Shown: piece after piece, positions 24,083 to 33,420 of the stretch
How positions within the stretch are numbered: the first letter of the stretch is position 1
How the letters are laid out: every line of letters starts with the position of its first letter
Assembly: GCF_000702905.1 (NCBI RefSeq)
Contig: NZ_JNKR01000016.1
Span: 1 to 55,618 of the forward strand
Reading direction: 5' to 3'
From: Mitsuokella jalaludinii DSM 13811
GTDB taxonomy: Bacteria > Bacillota > Negativicutes > Selenomonadales > Selenomonadaceae
Length of the DNA stretch: 55,618 bases
The notes under the pieces: model-generated
Seen by the model: only the letters and a program-made list of their open reading frames with translations
Told to the model about the DNA's origin: nothing
The model's database searches: none
Translations under genes and position numbers: made by a program

Positions 24083-24994
24083 ATGAGTGATATCCACAGC
24101 CTGCCCGGCGTGACGGAGGCGAAGGCAAAATCTGTCATCCGCCAGCACCGCAAGGCTTCGTTCTATGTCAAGAAGTACCTGATGATCTTTGTCGGTGCGC
24201 TGATCGCGGCAATCGGCCTCGAGCTTTTCCTGATCCCGAACAATGTCATCGACGGCGGCGTCGTCGGTATCTCGATCATGATGTCATCGATCACGGGATT
24301 GTCGCTCGGCGTGTTCCTCGTGCTCTTGAACATCCCGTTCCTCTATCTCGGGTACAAGCAGATCGGCAAGAACTTCGCGATTGCGACGACGATTGCCATC
24401 TGCATCCTGTCGGTCTGGTCGGCGGTATTTGCGCCGCTGCCGAAGGTCACGGATGACCCGTTCCTCGCAGCGATCTTCGGCGGCATCATCGACGGTCTCG
24501 GCGTCGGCCTGATCATCCGCGCGGGCGGCTCGCTCGACGGCACGGAGATCGTCGCCATCATCATGGACCGCAAGTCGGTCTTCTCGGTCGGCGAGGTCGT
24601 CATGTTCATCAACCTCTTCATCCTGTCGAGTGCGGGCCTTCTCTACGGCTGGGACAAGGCGATGTACTCGCTCGTCGCCTACTTCGTCATCTCGAAGATG
24701 ATCGACGTCGTCATCAAGGGCCTCGACGAGTCGTACGCCGTCATGATCGTCACGAATGAGCACGATGAGATCACGTCGGCCCTCAACGACCGCCTGGGCC
24801 GCGGCGTCACGCTGCTGCACGGTCAGGGCGGCTACACCGGCGAGCCGAAGGAAGTTCTCTACTGCGTCGTCACGCGCCTTGAGGTCGACAAGCTCAAGGA
24901 AATCGTGCTCGAAAAAGACGAGAATGCCTTCGTCACCATAAACGCCGTCCACGACATCGTCGGCGGGCGCTTCAAGAAGAAGGCAATCCACTGA
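24083..24994 (+). CDS. YitT-family membrane protein with DUF2179 domain
   Basis: 303 residues: a polar start, five to six membrane helices (about 30-195; GLELFLIPNNVIDGGVVGISIM is the family signature region), and a cytoplasmic DUF2179 domain at the end (RLGRGVTLLHGQGGYTG, then VDKLKEIVLEKDENAFVTI). Function of the family is unknown. AGGAG precedes the ATG; TATAAT lies at 24033-24038. It is monocistronic. Confidence 0.8.
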   Translation: MSDIHSLPGVTEAKAKSVIRQHRKASFYVKKYLMIFVGALIAAIGLELFLIPNNVIDGGVVGISIMMSSITGLSLGVFLVLLNIPFLYLGYKQIGKNFAIATTIAICILSVWSAVFAPLPKVTDDPFLAAIFGGIIDGLGVGLIIRAGGSLDGTEIVAIIMDRKSVFSVGEVVMFINLFILSSAGLLYGWDKAMYSLVAYFVISKMIDVVIKGLDESYAVMIVTNEHDEITSALNDRLGRGVTLLHGQGGYTGEPKEVLYCVVTRLEVDKLKEIVLEKDENAFVTINAVHDIVGGRFKKKAIH

Positions 24995-25029
24995 GATTGA
25001 TGGGATCAGGGGTTCTGGCAAAGGGAGAC

Positions 25030-25228
25030 GGCTTGTGGCCGAGGCACTGCCGACGCTGCGCTCGGCGATGGCCTAAAAATTTTTTTAGGCATTTAATCAA
25101 GCCTTGCCGGGAATCTAAACGCGCTTCGCTTGGACGACGATTCACGGCAAGGACAGCTTGTAGCCTGAAAAAATTTTCTTAACGGCCATCGCCAAAGCTC
25201 CGCTTACGTCAGCGCCTCGGCCACAGCC
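25030..25228 (+). repeat. structured intergenic element, family I, copy A
   Basis: A 199-bp imperfect palindrome with nested stems: GGCTTGTGGCCGAGGC (25030-25045) with GCCTCGGCCACAGCC (25214-25228); GGCGATGGCC (25064-25073) with GGCCATCGCC (25184-25193); ATTTTTTTAGGC (25079-25090) with GCCTGAAAAAAT (25163-25174); CCTTGCCG (25102-25109) with CGGCAAGG (25145-25152); GAATC with GATTC. The apical loop 25116-25138 contains ACGCGCTTCGCTTGGACG, which recurs in copies B and C though their stems differ. Confidence 0.8.
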
Positions 25229-25417
25229 TTTGGCTTCGTTTCTCTTGGACATTTTCTTGACGGCCATTGCCAAAGCTTCGCTTACGTCAGCGCACCGGCC
25301 ACGGCCTTTGGCTTCGGTGCTCTCGGACATTTTCTTGACGGCCATCGCAAATGCTCCATTTACGGCAGTGGCCTCGCTCGGGTCTTGGGCCCCGTTGCTC
25401 TCGAACATTCCTTTTGA
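25184..25417. repeat. three tandem 78-bp units
   Basis: Units at 25184-25261, 25262-25339 and 25340-25417, each starting GGCCAT(C/T)GC. The first doubles as the right arm of copy A. On the minus strand they lie in one open frame of 93 codons (25142-25423) with AGGTGA before its ATG, giving a 26-residue repeat around A(L/F)AMAVKK. Whether this is a protein or only a tandem duplication of the repeat arm cannot be decided here; changes between units 1 and 2 are mostly amino-acid changing, which argues against conserved protein. Confidence 0.7.
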
Positions 25418-25561
25418 GCGCATCTATTGAATCACCTACCATGGCCGAGGGAATATTTCTGTCTAGTAAGGCAAGGTGAAACTTCATCCTGTCTTGGGTG
25501 GGGCAAGTAACAATCCAAGGGCCGCCCCCGAGGCAGGCACTTGTGGCGTGGCATGTCGGGA

Positions 25562-25740
25562 GGGGCGGGGACAGGAGCGGAGTGTTCGCAGCTGGCGTCA
25601 AGAAAGATTTTTCAGCCCACACCACTTCCCTTGAAAAGAACAATCGTTCAAGCGCAGCGCGTTTTCGTTCCTTTTCAAGGCTATATTAAAGGCTGAAAAA
25701 TCTTTTAGCCAGCTGCGCTACGGAGCGTTGGCCCTGCCCC
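25562..25740 (-). repeat. structured intergenic element, family I, copy B (inverted)
   Basis: 179 bp: GGGGCGGGG (25562-25570) with CCCTGCCCC (25732-25740, one G-T pair); GCAGCTGGC (25588-25596) with GCCAGCTGC (25708-25716); AAAGATTTTTCAGCC (25603-25617) with its exact complement (25691-25705); CCTTGAAAAG (25629-25638) with CTTTTCAAGG (25671-25680). The apical loop at 25644-25664, read on the minus strand, matches the copy A loop at 19 of 21 positions. The rest of 24995-25843 shows no gene apart from the doubtful frame over the tandem units. Confidence 0.8.
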
Positions 25741-25843
25741 TGCCGGCCGCACTAGCCCCGCCTCCACCCCTCGATGTCAACCCTACCCATCCCATCCATC
25801 CCCAAACGTAACTCCATCGCCAAAAACTAAAGGAGGTATTCCC

Positions 25844-26491
25844 ATGCGAAACATCATCACTCGCTCGTGCATCGCCATGCTGCTCTTGCTCATCCTCGCG
25901 GTCCCGGCTCTGGCGGCGGAAAGACAGCCGCAGCGCATTGCGCAGTTCCCGCTTGTCATCGAGAGCTGGCAGCAGCCGGACGCTTCGGTGCAGGACCAGC
26001 TGGAGAGGAAGATTGACCGCGCTTTGCACGTACCGCTCAATGCGACGCTCAAGGCCGTCACCTACATCCCCGAGAAGGACTGCCTCACCGCCTGGGACGA
26101 GGTGGAGGGGGATATGACGGGCAAGGTCCGCATCAAGGACATGGCAAAGCCTATTGCCGAGAAGCTCCAGGCTGACCTCGTCGTCATCCCTGTTGTCGCG
26201 GCGTATGAGCAGTATACGACGATGAGCTGGTACTGGGACCGCGGCATGATCCTGCACAGCCGTGCAGAGGTCCAGCTCATCGTCTACGATCGCGCGCAGG
26301 ACAAGCTCGTCCACAAGAAGGCCTCTGACTTCTTCGATGACGAGTACTCATCTTCGGGTACGGCTTCGTACCTCGCGCTGAATTGCATGGACCGCGTCAT
26401 CCGCGACGCTGACCTGCACGGTTTCCTCTGGCCGCTGGACAGGGGTTCAGCCGCTGCGGACAGCGCGAAAAAAACGGCGGCCAAGTCCTGA
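25844..26491 (+). CDS. secreted protein of unknown function
   Basis: 215 residues. Clear Sec signal peptide (MRNIITRSCIAMLLLLILAV, cut near AALA/AER). The mature part has the look of Negativicutes periplasmic proteins that bind as small alpha/beta domains, with LQADLVVIPVVAAYEQYTTMSWYWDRG in the middle and a Lys/Ala-rich end; no motif I recognise. A strong AAAGGAGG lies seven bases before the ATG. Monocistronic; it follows directly on the structured repeat region. Confidence 0.65.
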   Translation: MRNIITRSCIAMLLLLILAVPALAAERQPQRIAQFPLVIESWQQPDASVQDQLERKIDRALHVPLNATLKAVTYIPEKDCLTAWDEVEGDMTGKVRIKDMAKPIAEKLQADLVVIPVVAAYEQYTTMSWYWDRGMILHSRAEVQLIVYDRAQDKLVHKKASDFFDDEYSSSGTASYLALNCMDRVIRDADLHGFLWPLDRGSAAADSAKKTAAKS

Positions 26492-26509
26492 TTTTTTCGC
26501 GATCTTAGC

Positions 26510-26538
26510 TTGACAAGTTACATGGTTACAACTATAAT
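26510..26538 (+). promoter_or_regulatory. metY-like gene promoter
   Basis: TTGACA at 26510-26515, 17-bp spacer, TATAAT at 26533-26538. Directly after it GTAAACATA (26539-26547) and TATGTTTAC (26557-26565) form a 9-bp inverted repeat over the start site, a likely operator. Confidence 0.85.
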
Positions 26539-26599
26539 GTAAACATATTAATCAAGTATGTTTACGAGCAACAAGCTTTTTTGAAAGGGGCCGGTTTTC

Positions 26600-27895
26600 A
26601 TGAGTGAAGAGAGAAAGTATCATTTTGAGACGCTGCAGCTGCACGTTGGCCAGGAGCAGGCTGATCCTGCTACGGATGCGCGCGCTGTGCCGATTTACCA
26701 GACGACGTCGTTCGTCTTCCACAATGCACAGCATGCAGCGGATCGCTTCGCACTCAAGGATGCCGGCAACGTCTACGGCCGCCTGACGAACCCGACGGAG
26801 GATGTATTCTCCAAGCGCATCGCGGCACTCGAGGGCGGCGTCGCAGCTGTCTCCGTCGCTTCTGGCGCTGCGGCTGTCACGTATGCACTCGAGGCACTCG
26901 TACACCACGGCCAGCACATCGTCGCGGCTACGACGATCTACGGCGGCACCTACAACCTCTTTGAGCACACCTTCCCGAACTACGGCATCGAGACGACGTT
27001 CGTCGACCCGACGAAAGGCGTCGAGGTCTTCGAGGAGGCTATCAAGGAGAACACGCGCGTTGTCTACATCGAGTCCATCGGCAATCCGAATGCCAACCTC
27101 ATCGACATCCAGGCTGTCGCTGACATCGCGCACAAGCACAACATCCCGCTCGTCGTCGACAGCACGTTCGCGACGCCGTATCAGCTGCGCCCGTTCGAGT
27201 ATGGCGCGGACATCGTCGTCCACTCGGCTACGAAGTTCATCGGCGGCCACGGCACGACGCTCGGCGGCGTCATCGTCGACGGCGGCAAGTTCGACTGGAT
27301 TGCCTCGGGCAAGTTCCCGCAGTTCGTCGAGCCGAACCCGAGCTACCATGGCATCAGCTTTGCCAAAGATGTCGGCGCGGCAGCTTTTGCGACGTACATC
27401 CGCACGCTGATCCTGCGCGATGAGGGCGCTACGCTCTCACCGTTCAATGCCTTCCTGCTGCTGCAGGGTACGGAGACGCTGTCGCTGCGCGTTGAGCGTC
27501 ACGTTGAGAACGCGCTCAAGGTCGTCGACTACCTTGCCAAGAACCCGCATGTCGCGAAAGTCAATCATCCGGCTCTCCCGGATCATCCGGATCATGAGCT
27601 CTACAAGAAGTACTTCCCGAATGGCGGCATCTCGATTTTCACGTTCGAGATCAAGGGCGGCGCTGAGGCGGCCAAGAAGTTCATCGACCACCTGCAGGTA
27701 TTCAGCCTGCTGGCCAATGTCGCGGACGTCAAGTCGCTCGTCATCCATCCGGCTTCGACGACGCACTCCCAGATGAACGAGCAGGAGCTCGCTGCGTCCG
27801 GCATCACGCCGTCGACGATTCGCCTGTCCATCGGCACGGAGCACATCGATGATATCATTTACGATCTCGACCAGGCCTTCAAGGTTCTGGACTGA
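26600..27895 (+). CDS. O-acetylhomoserine sulfhydrylase
   Basis: 431 residues of the Cys/Met-metabolism PLP family (fold type I). It makes homocysteine from O-acetylhomoserine and sulfide (or methionine from methanethiol). PLP lysine K212 in [19 protein letters not shown] near 58-66 holds the neighbouring subunit's Tyr/Arg phosphate contacts; STHSQ-like [11 protein letters not shown] near the end. Length and the [12 protein letters not shown] insertion distinguish the MetY group from the 380-400 residue cystathionine enzymes. AAAGGGG precedes the ATG. It has its own promoter, putative operator and terminator. Confidence 0.92.
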   Translation: MSEERKYHFETLQLHVGQEQADPATDARAVPIYQTTSFVFHNAQHAADRFALKDAGNVYGRLTNPTEDVFSKRIAALEGGVAAVSVASGAAAVTYALEALVHHGQHIVAATTIYGGTYNLFEHTFPNYGIETTFVDPTKGVEVFEEAIKENTRVVYIESIGNPNANLIDIQAVADIAHKHNIPLVVDSTFATPYQLRPFEYGADIVVHSATKFIGGHGTTLGGVIVDGGKFDWIASGKFPQFVEPNPSYHGISFAKDVGAAAFATYIRTLILRDEGATLSPFNAFLLLQGTETLSLRVERHVENALKVVDYLAKNPHVAKVNHPALPDHPDHELYKKYFPNGGISIFTFEIKGGAEAAKKFIDHLQVFSLLANVADVKSLVIHPASTTHSQMNEQELAASGITPSTIRLSIGTEHIDDIIYDLDQAFKVLD

Positions 27896-27923
27896 CCGTT
27901 TGATATACTTTTCTCTACCCAAT

Positions 27924-27959
27924 GGGGCTGCGGAGCTTCTCCGCAGCTCCTCTTTTTTT
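27924..27959 (+). terminator. terminator after O-acetylhomoserine sulfhydrylase
   Basis: GGGCTGCGGAG pairs with CTCCGCAGCTCC (one wobble), followed by a run of T residues. Confidence 0.9.
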
Positions 27960-28039
27960 GACAAAATCTCTCCTTCGTGCCATCATAGGGGATGACGGTA
28001 CGCATCAATGGGGATGCGACTGTACAAAGGAGGAAAACA

Positions 28040-28306
28040 ATGAATAACTACGAGAAGTACCGGCAGGTACGAAAAGAGGCGGCGGGGACGGCCCTGCTGC
28101 TGCTGATTCTCATCGGGGCGTGGGTCGCCGCCGGCTTTGGTCTAGCGGGGATTCCGGTGGAGTTCTTCCACCTGCCTCTCTGGGTCTGGACCGCGACCAT
28201 CGGCATCTGGCTCTTTGCCATCATCGGCGTCAAGATCTTAACGGCGACCGTATTTGTGGACATGAGCCTTGACGATTCGGAAGAGGAGGTCCGCCATGAC
28301 AAGTGA
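28040..28306 (+). CDS. yhdT: YhdT-family small membrane protein
   Basis: 88 residues, two membrane helices (about 17-38 and 45-70) joined by a short loop, then an acidic end. YhdT proteins (DUF997) are nearly always encoded just before PanF and are thought to help it. I chose the ATG at 28040 with AAAGGAGG upstream. Its last 11 bases overlap the panF start, implying coupled translation. Confidence 0.85.
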   Translation: MNNYEKYRQVRKEAAGTALLLLILIGAWVAAGFGLAGIPVEFFHLPLWVWTATIGIWLFAIIGVKILTATVFVDMSLDDSEEEVRHDK

Positions 28307-29849
28307 GGGAAATCTTTCCGCCCTGCTGCCGCTGCTCGTTTTTATGGGCTTCATGGTGGCAATCGGCTTCTGGGTGCGCCGGCAGAATGCCGGCAAGAAC
28401 TTCGTGCAGACGTATTTCATCGGCAATCACGACCTCGGCGGCTTTGTGCTCGCGATGACGACGGTGGCGACGTACAGTTCCGTCAGCTCGTTCGTCGGCG
28501 GGCCGGGCATGGCCTGGCAGATCGGTTTCGGCTGGGTCTACATGGCGGTCGTGCAGGTCACGGCCATCTTCCTTGTGCTCGGCATCTTCGGCAAGCGCGT
28601 GGCCATGCTCTCGCGCCGCTTCGACGCGGTCACGGTCGTCGACATCATCCGCGAGCGCTTCCAGTCGGACGGACTGGCGACGCTCGCGGCCTTCATCATC
28701 GTGCTGTTCTTCTGCGGCACGATGACGGCGCAGTTCGTCGGCGGCGCGAAGCTCTTCGCGACGGTCACGGGATACAGCTATGAGATGGGCCTCTTGCTCT
28801 TCGGACTCGTCGTCGTGCTCTACACGAGCATCGGCGGCTTCCGTGCCGTGGCCATCACGGATACGTGCTGTGCCATCATGATGATGATCGGCATTGCGCT
28901 CCTGCTCTACTACGTCCTCGAGGCGGGCGGCGGCTACGCGGCCATCATGGCGAATATCCATGCCAACCACCCGGAGATGCTCGAGCCGCTCTCGGGCGGC
29001 CACATGCCAGTGGGGCTCTACTTGACGCAGTGGATCCTCGTCGGCATCTGCACGATCGCCCTGCCGCAGTCGGTCGTGCGCGGCATCAGCTACAAGGACA
29101 CGAAGAGTCTGCACAAGGCCATGCTCATCGGCACGGTCGTTGTCGGCTTCATGAACATCGGCATCAACTTCACGGGCATCCTCGCGCACGGCGTGCTGAC
29201 AGGACCGCTTGCGAGCTACGGCGGCGTCGACTACATCATCCCGAAGACGATTGTCACGGCGCTGCCGCCGGCACTCGTCGGCCTCGCCATCATCGGGCCC
29301 CTTGCGGCATCAATCTCGACGATCTCAGGCCTTTTGATCGTCGCGTCGTCGGCTATCGTCAAGGATGTCTACCTGCACCATGCCGAGAAGCATGGCCGCA
29401 CGGTCACCGGCCGCCAGCTGCGCCGCCTCTCGACCGTGGCGACGGCCGTCATCGGCGTCATCGTCTTCTGCATTGCCATGACGCCGCCGAGCCTCATCTG
29501 GCTCATCAACATGTTCGCCTTCGGCGGCCTTGAGACGGCGTTCTTCTGGACGCTTCTCCTGGGCCTCTTCTGGCGGCGGGCCAACAAGCTCGGCGCCATT
29601 CTCTCCATGGGCGGCGGCACGATTGCCTACTGCCTGACGCAGGGCCTCGGCTTCAAGTTCATGGGGCTTCACCAGATCACCATCGGCATCACCGTCTCGC
29701 TCGCCTTCTTCCTGCTCGGCGCCTACCTCGGCAAGCCGCAGGAGGAGAGAGTGCTCAGGGTCTTTTTCCCCGAGAGCCATAAGCCCAATCCGGAGGATTT
29801 GGTCACGGCAAAAGAACCTTGTCCTCTCGGGGGGGACAAAAATACTTGA
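28296..29849 (+). CDS. panF: sodium/pantothenate symporter
   Basis: 517 residues, thirteen predicted membrane helices, of the sodium:solute symporter (SSS) family. Seen: YFIGNHDLGGFVLAMTTVATYSS, the helix 1-2 region common in PanF, SFVGGPGMAW, and the Na+ site region AASISTISGLL. It imports pantothenate, the coenzyme A precursor. The ATG at 28296 has GAGGAGG upstream and overlaps yhdT; the longer frame from 28269 is not used. Assignment rests on the yhdT partner and motifs; proline symporters are the nearest alternative. Confidence 0.88.
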   Translation: MTSEGNLSALLPLLVFMGFMVAIGFWVRRQNAGKNFVQTYFIGNHDLGGFVLAMTTVATYSSVSSFVGGPGMAWQIGFGWVYMAVVQVTAIFLVLGIFGKRVAMLSRRFDAVTVVDIIRERFQSDGLATLAAFIIVLFFCGTMTAQFVGGAKLFATVTGYSYEMGLLLFGLVVVLYTSIGGFRAVAITDTCCAIMMMIGIALLLYYVLEAGGGYAAIMANIHANHPEMLEPLSGGHMPVGLYLTQWILVGICTIALPQSVVRGISYKDTKSLHKAMLIGTVVVGFMNIGINFTGILAHGVLTGPLASYGGVDYIIPKTIVTALPPALVGLAIIGPLAASISTISGLLIVASSAIVKDVYLHHAEKHGRTVTGRQLRRLSTVATAVIGVIVFCIAMTPPSLIWLINMFAFGGLETAFFWTLLLGLFWRRANKLGAILSMGGGTIAYCLTQGLGFKFMGLHQITIGITVSLAFFLLGAYLGKPQEERVLRVFFPESHKPNPEDLVTAKEPCPLGGDKNT

Positions 29850-30007
29850 AGGAGTGACAGGATTTCGCGGGGATGGTGGAGAATACTATATAGAATCCGT
29901 TATGGAAAAATGTTTGGAAAGAATAATCTGTATCCATGAGATGCAGGCCGCAGTTATGTGAGGGCGTTCTGGCTGACTCCGTACTGACAGGCAGGAAGGA
30001 TCTTTGG

Positions 30008-32122
30008 ATGAAGCTGTTTTACTCACTGAAACGAAAAGTTTTGGCGGTGTGCTTGGCTGGCATGATCCTGATGGCTCTCTGTGTGGGAGGCATCAGCCTC
30101 TGGACCATCTCCCACCTGACTTACGACTATGAAATTCAGAATATGAACCACCTCGTCGACACGACGGCGACAATCATCGACGATGAGCTCCTGCGTTCCG
30201 AGAATATCGTCAATTATACGGCCAATGCCATCTCACGGAAGGTCGACGATCCTGCGCAGCTGCGCGACCTCTCCTTCCGGCAGCATCTGGCACGGTCGGT
30301 CGACCACGACTTCCAGGATGCCAGTACGAATCTCCACATCATCTGCTCGTACTATCTCTACTATCCATCCGAGAATATCTCGGCGCTCTGGAAGGCTTCC
30401 AATGGCCGCGACTCGACATTCTACGATGTCCTGGCCAAGCAGCAAGAGGAAATTGGTCACACGGCTCCGCGCCATGTGCTCGCCTTTGCCTATCTGATGG
30501 ATTAGGGCGGGGCCGCTTGGACGCAGCCGTACTATTCTCCTTACTTGAATCGCTACATCATCTCGTACCTCCGCCCCATCTACAAGGACGGCGTCATGGT
30601 CGCGATTGTCGGCATCGACATAGACTTCCAGGCCTTCATCGACAGGCTCTACGCCAACCCGCCGAAGGGCGAGCACGGCATGATCATGCTGTGCGATGCC
30701 ACGGGCTCGATGGAGTATTCGCCGGAGGCACCTCTTGGCACTCCTGTGGCGGAGAAGGGCATCCGGCTCGTCGATCCGCCCGAAACGGTTGCCGAAGCGG
30801 GACGGACGGATGATGAGATGCTGCGGTACAGCTGGGATGGCCAGGAGAGCATTGCGGGCATCAGGGCCCTGCGCAATCGCATGAACATCATCGACCTGCG
30901 CCAGAAGCCGCAGATCTACAGTCGCACGCACCGGGCCATGATGCAGATGGGCATGGGCCTCATCGCTGTCTGCATCATGGCTTCGCTGCTGCCGATTTAC
31001 ATGATCAACCGCCTGTCAGAGCGCTTGCAGCGCGTCATCGAAGCGGCGAAGGAAGTCGGCGAGGGCAACTACGATATCAAGCTGTACGACACGCAGCTCG
31101 ATGACATCGGTGAACTCAGCCGCAATTTCCAGGCGATGGTCGGGAAGGTGGCGGCCTCGCAGGGCAATCTCACTTACATGTCGCAGCACGATGTGCTGAC
31201 GGGCCTGCTCAACCGCATGGGCCTCGACAAGGAGATTGCAGACTGGCTTAGGGAGCATCCTGCCTCGCATGGCGCGCTCGTCAGCCTCGATCTCGACGGC
31301 TTCAAGTTCATCAATGACCTGCACGGACACATGGCTGGCGACGAGGCTCTGCGCACTTTGGCGCGGGATCTTGTCGAGAACTTCGGCCACGAGCAGATCA
31401 TCGGCCGCAATGGCGGCGATGAGTTCGTCGTCTTCATGAAGGACGCGGAGCCAGAGGTGGCACAGGCCGCCGTCAAGGCGTTCTCCAACAAGAAGAAGTC
31501 CTTCACGTATGACGGTGAGACGCATTCGTTTTCTGTCTCTATCGGCTACACGTTCTACCGCGGCGATGGCATGCCGCTCTCGCGCCTCTTCCACGAGTCG
31601 GACACGGCGCTCTACGCCGTCAAGCTGCGCGGCCGCAACCATTATCGCGCCTATGAGCCCTCGATGGAGAGCCTGAACCGCACGTCGCTCGGCTTCAACC
31701 TCGAGACAATCACCAAGAACCTGCCGACGGCCCTGCTCGTCTCGGAGGCGAAGCCGGACGGCAAGATCCTCTTCGTCAACAAGACGATGGTCGAGATGCT
31801 CGAATGCCGCAATATCCGCGAGTTCATGGAGTTCACGCAGGAGTACGCGCCGAATGTCGTCTGCCCCTGTGACCGGGAGCGCATGACGAAAATGGTCTGG
31901 GAGCAGACCGTCCGCGAGCCGGACCGCCCGCACTGCATGACGTATTGCGTCCACACGGTGAAGGGGCGCGACAAGCAGGTCTTCGCCATCTGGCGCCAGG
32001 CCGACAATGTCAACTACGGCAAGGTCTTCTACGCGACGCTGATCGATGGGCATTTCATGTATGAGGAACTGGCAAGCTCCGATGGCTCCGCCGAGGGGTG
32101 TACGCCTAACCGTGATAGCTGA
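30008..32122 (+). pseudogene. diguanylate cyclase (Cache-HAMP-GGDEF-PAS) interrupted by an in-frame TAG
   Basis: One frame of 704 codons plus stop, broken only by TAG at 30503-30505 (codon 166). Order: membrane helix (about 10-32), extracytoplasmic Cache domain split by the stop, second helix (about 315-335), HAMP, GGDEF domain with intact GGDEF at 469-473 and no RxxD inhibitory site before it, then a PAS-like domain (about 555-690), an unusual position after GGDEF. Just past the TAG the text GGAAWTQPYYSPYLN continues the Cache fold. GAAGGATC precedes the ATG at 30008. A TTG at 30545 could restart translation but would lose the first helix. It is a nonsense mutation, read-through or sequence error. 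Confidence 0.8.
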
Positions 32123-32132
32123 ACTTGCATAT

Positions 32133-32174
32133 AAAAAGCCTCTGGCTCCTCGTTGAGGAAGCCAGAGGCTTTTT
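32133..32174 (+). terminator. terminator between converging GGDEF and azlD genes
   Basis: AAAAAGCCTCTGGC pairs with GCCAGAGGCTTTTT with an inner TCCTC/GAGGA stem; works on both strands. Confidence 0.9.
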
Positions 32175-32189
32175 GGCATGTGGAGATGG

Positions 32190-32501
32190 TCAGGCGACGA
32201 GCACGAGCTCTGTGAGGAAGACGACGAGGCAGCAGGCCGAGGCGACCTTGAAGAGGCTCGCGCCGTACCAGGCGAGGCCGATGCCGAAAACGAGGGCCAG
32301 CGCGCCGCTCACGGGCGTCTGCGTGGCTTCGGTGATGGCAGGGAAGGTCATGACGGCCAGCGTCACGTAGGGCACGTAAAAGAGGAAGGAGCGCAGGAAG
32401 CCGTTCTTGATCTGGCCGCGGATGAGCGTCAGCGGCACGATGCGGATTGCGAGCGTCACGGCACTCATCAAGAGCAGATAGATGTAGATGTCATGCTGCA
32501 T
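32190..32501 (-). CDS. azlD: AzlD branched-chain amino acid exporter subunit
   Basis: 103 residues, four membrane helices, of the AzlD family. With AzlC it forms an exporter of branched-chain amino acids. LAIRIVPLTLIRG and FYVPYVTLAVMTFPA are typical. I chose the ATG at complement 32499-32501: AGGAAGGAG lies nine bases upstream, whereas it abuts the ATG at 32510. The gene overlaps the end of azlC by 11 bases. Confidence 0.88.
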   Translation of the reverse strand: MQHDIYIYLLLMSAVTLAIRIVPLTLIRGQIKNGFLRSFLFYVPYVTLAVMTFPAITEATQTPVSGALALVFGIGLAWYGASLFKVASACCLVVFLTELVLVA

Positions 32502-33297
32502 GGCGGTCATCTCCTTCCTGGGAGCCGTCTTGTCCCTGTGGTTCGCGGATGGGGAAGAGTGCGGCGCCGATGCCCGCGATCAGGACAGTCAGGATGATCG
32601 TGCGCGTGCCGGAGGAACATGAGGCAATCCCCGGAAGGATGGAGGCGAGGTAACTGAGCGCGAAGCTCGCGAGCACGAGGCCGCCGACGATGTGGTTCTT
32701 CTTGGCCGGCGGGATGATGACCCAGAGGAACATGCCGTAGAGCGCGACGGAGAGGGCGCTGACGACGGCAGGCGGCAGGATGTTGCCTGCGACGACGCCG
32801 AGCGACGTGCCGACGGCCCAGCCCGGCAGTGCGAGCGCCATGGCCCCGTAGTTGTAGTAGGGGTTCAGCGGGCCCTTGCGCGCGATCGTGATACCGAAGA
32901 TCTCGTCGGTCACGTCGAAACCGACGAAGATGCGATGCCAGATCGAGGTGCCCGGCTGGAACTTCTGCGAGAGGGCGCAGCTCATGAGCATGTAGCGCGC
33001 GTTGGCGACGAGCGTGATGAGGACGATCTCGAGGTAGGGCGCGTCCGCCTCGATGACCGTGAAGCCCGCGTACTCGCCGGCCGAGGCATTGTTGAAGAAG
33101 CTCGCGAGGAAGCCCTGCAGCGGGTCGAGCCCTGCATTGCGGGCGGCGATGCCGAGCGTGAACGAGACGACGAAGTAGCCGAGCGCGATCGGCATGCCGT
33201 CGTGGACGCCCTCGAGGAAGACCTCGCGCCTGGTCTTCGCGAGCGCTGATTCAAATGATTCCGTCATGTCCGTAGAGAAAACCCCTTTCTGTCGCAT
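32491..33297 (-). CDS. azlC: AzlC branched-chain amino acid exporter subunit
   Basis: 268 residues, six to eight membrane helices. EGVHDGMPIALGYFVVSFTLG and the SAGEYAGFTVIE, NARYMLMSCALSQ blocks are AzlC signatures. Forms the export pair with azlD. The ATG at 33297 has AGGA eight bases upstream; a second ATG ten codons in has a poorly spaced site. A polar, Asp/His-rich tail (GSQEGDDRHAA) coincides with the overlap that carries azlD's ribosome site. Confidence 0.88.
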   Translation of the reverse strand: MRQKGVFSTDMTESFESALAKTRREVFLEGVHDGMPIALGYFVVSFTLGIAARNAGLDPLQGFLASFFNNASAGEYAGFTVIEADAPYLEIVLITLVANARYMLMSCALSQKFQPGTSIWHRIFVGFDVTDEIFGITIARKGPLNPYYNYGAMALALPGWAVGTSLGVVAGNILPPAVVSALSVALYGMFLWVIIPPAKKNHIVGGLVLASFALSYLASILPGIASCSSGTRTIILTVLIAGIGAALFPIREPQGQDGSQEGDDRHAA

Positions 33298-33367
33298 TTT
33301 CTCGATTCCTGCGTGGTGTTCTTATTATTTTATGACGGAACGGCGCCGCTGTAAAGGCATGCGCGCG

Positions 33368-33407
33368 AAAAAGCCGCCGCTCCAGTTAAGAGGAGTGGCG
33401 GCTTTTT
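33368..33407 (-). terminator. terminator of the alanine symporter gene
   Basis: AAAAAGCCGCC-CTC pairs with GAG-GGCGGCTTTTT; a T run follows on the minus strand. Confidence 0.88.
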
Positions 33408-33420
33408 GGTGACGCGTGTT

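Noticed and set aside
25184-25417. CRISPR-like array
   Set aside because: The 78-bp units are contiguous without spacers and only three in number; no cas genes are present.
26516-26599. SAM riboswitch ahead of the sulfhydrylase gene
   Set aside because: The leader is only about 55 nt with one simple inverted repeat at the start site; there is no room for an S-box fold or terminator.
30503-30505. Pyrrolysine insertion at the in-frame TAG
   Set aside because: No pylT, pylS or methylamine genes are seen, and a sensory cyclase is not a known pyrrolysine protein; nonsense mutation or sequence error is simpler.
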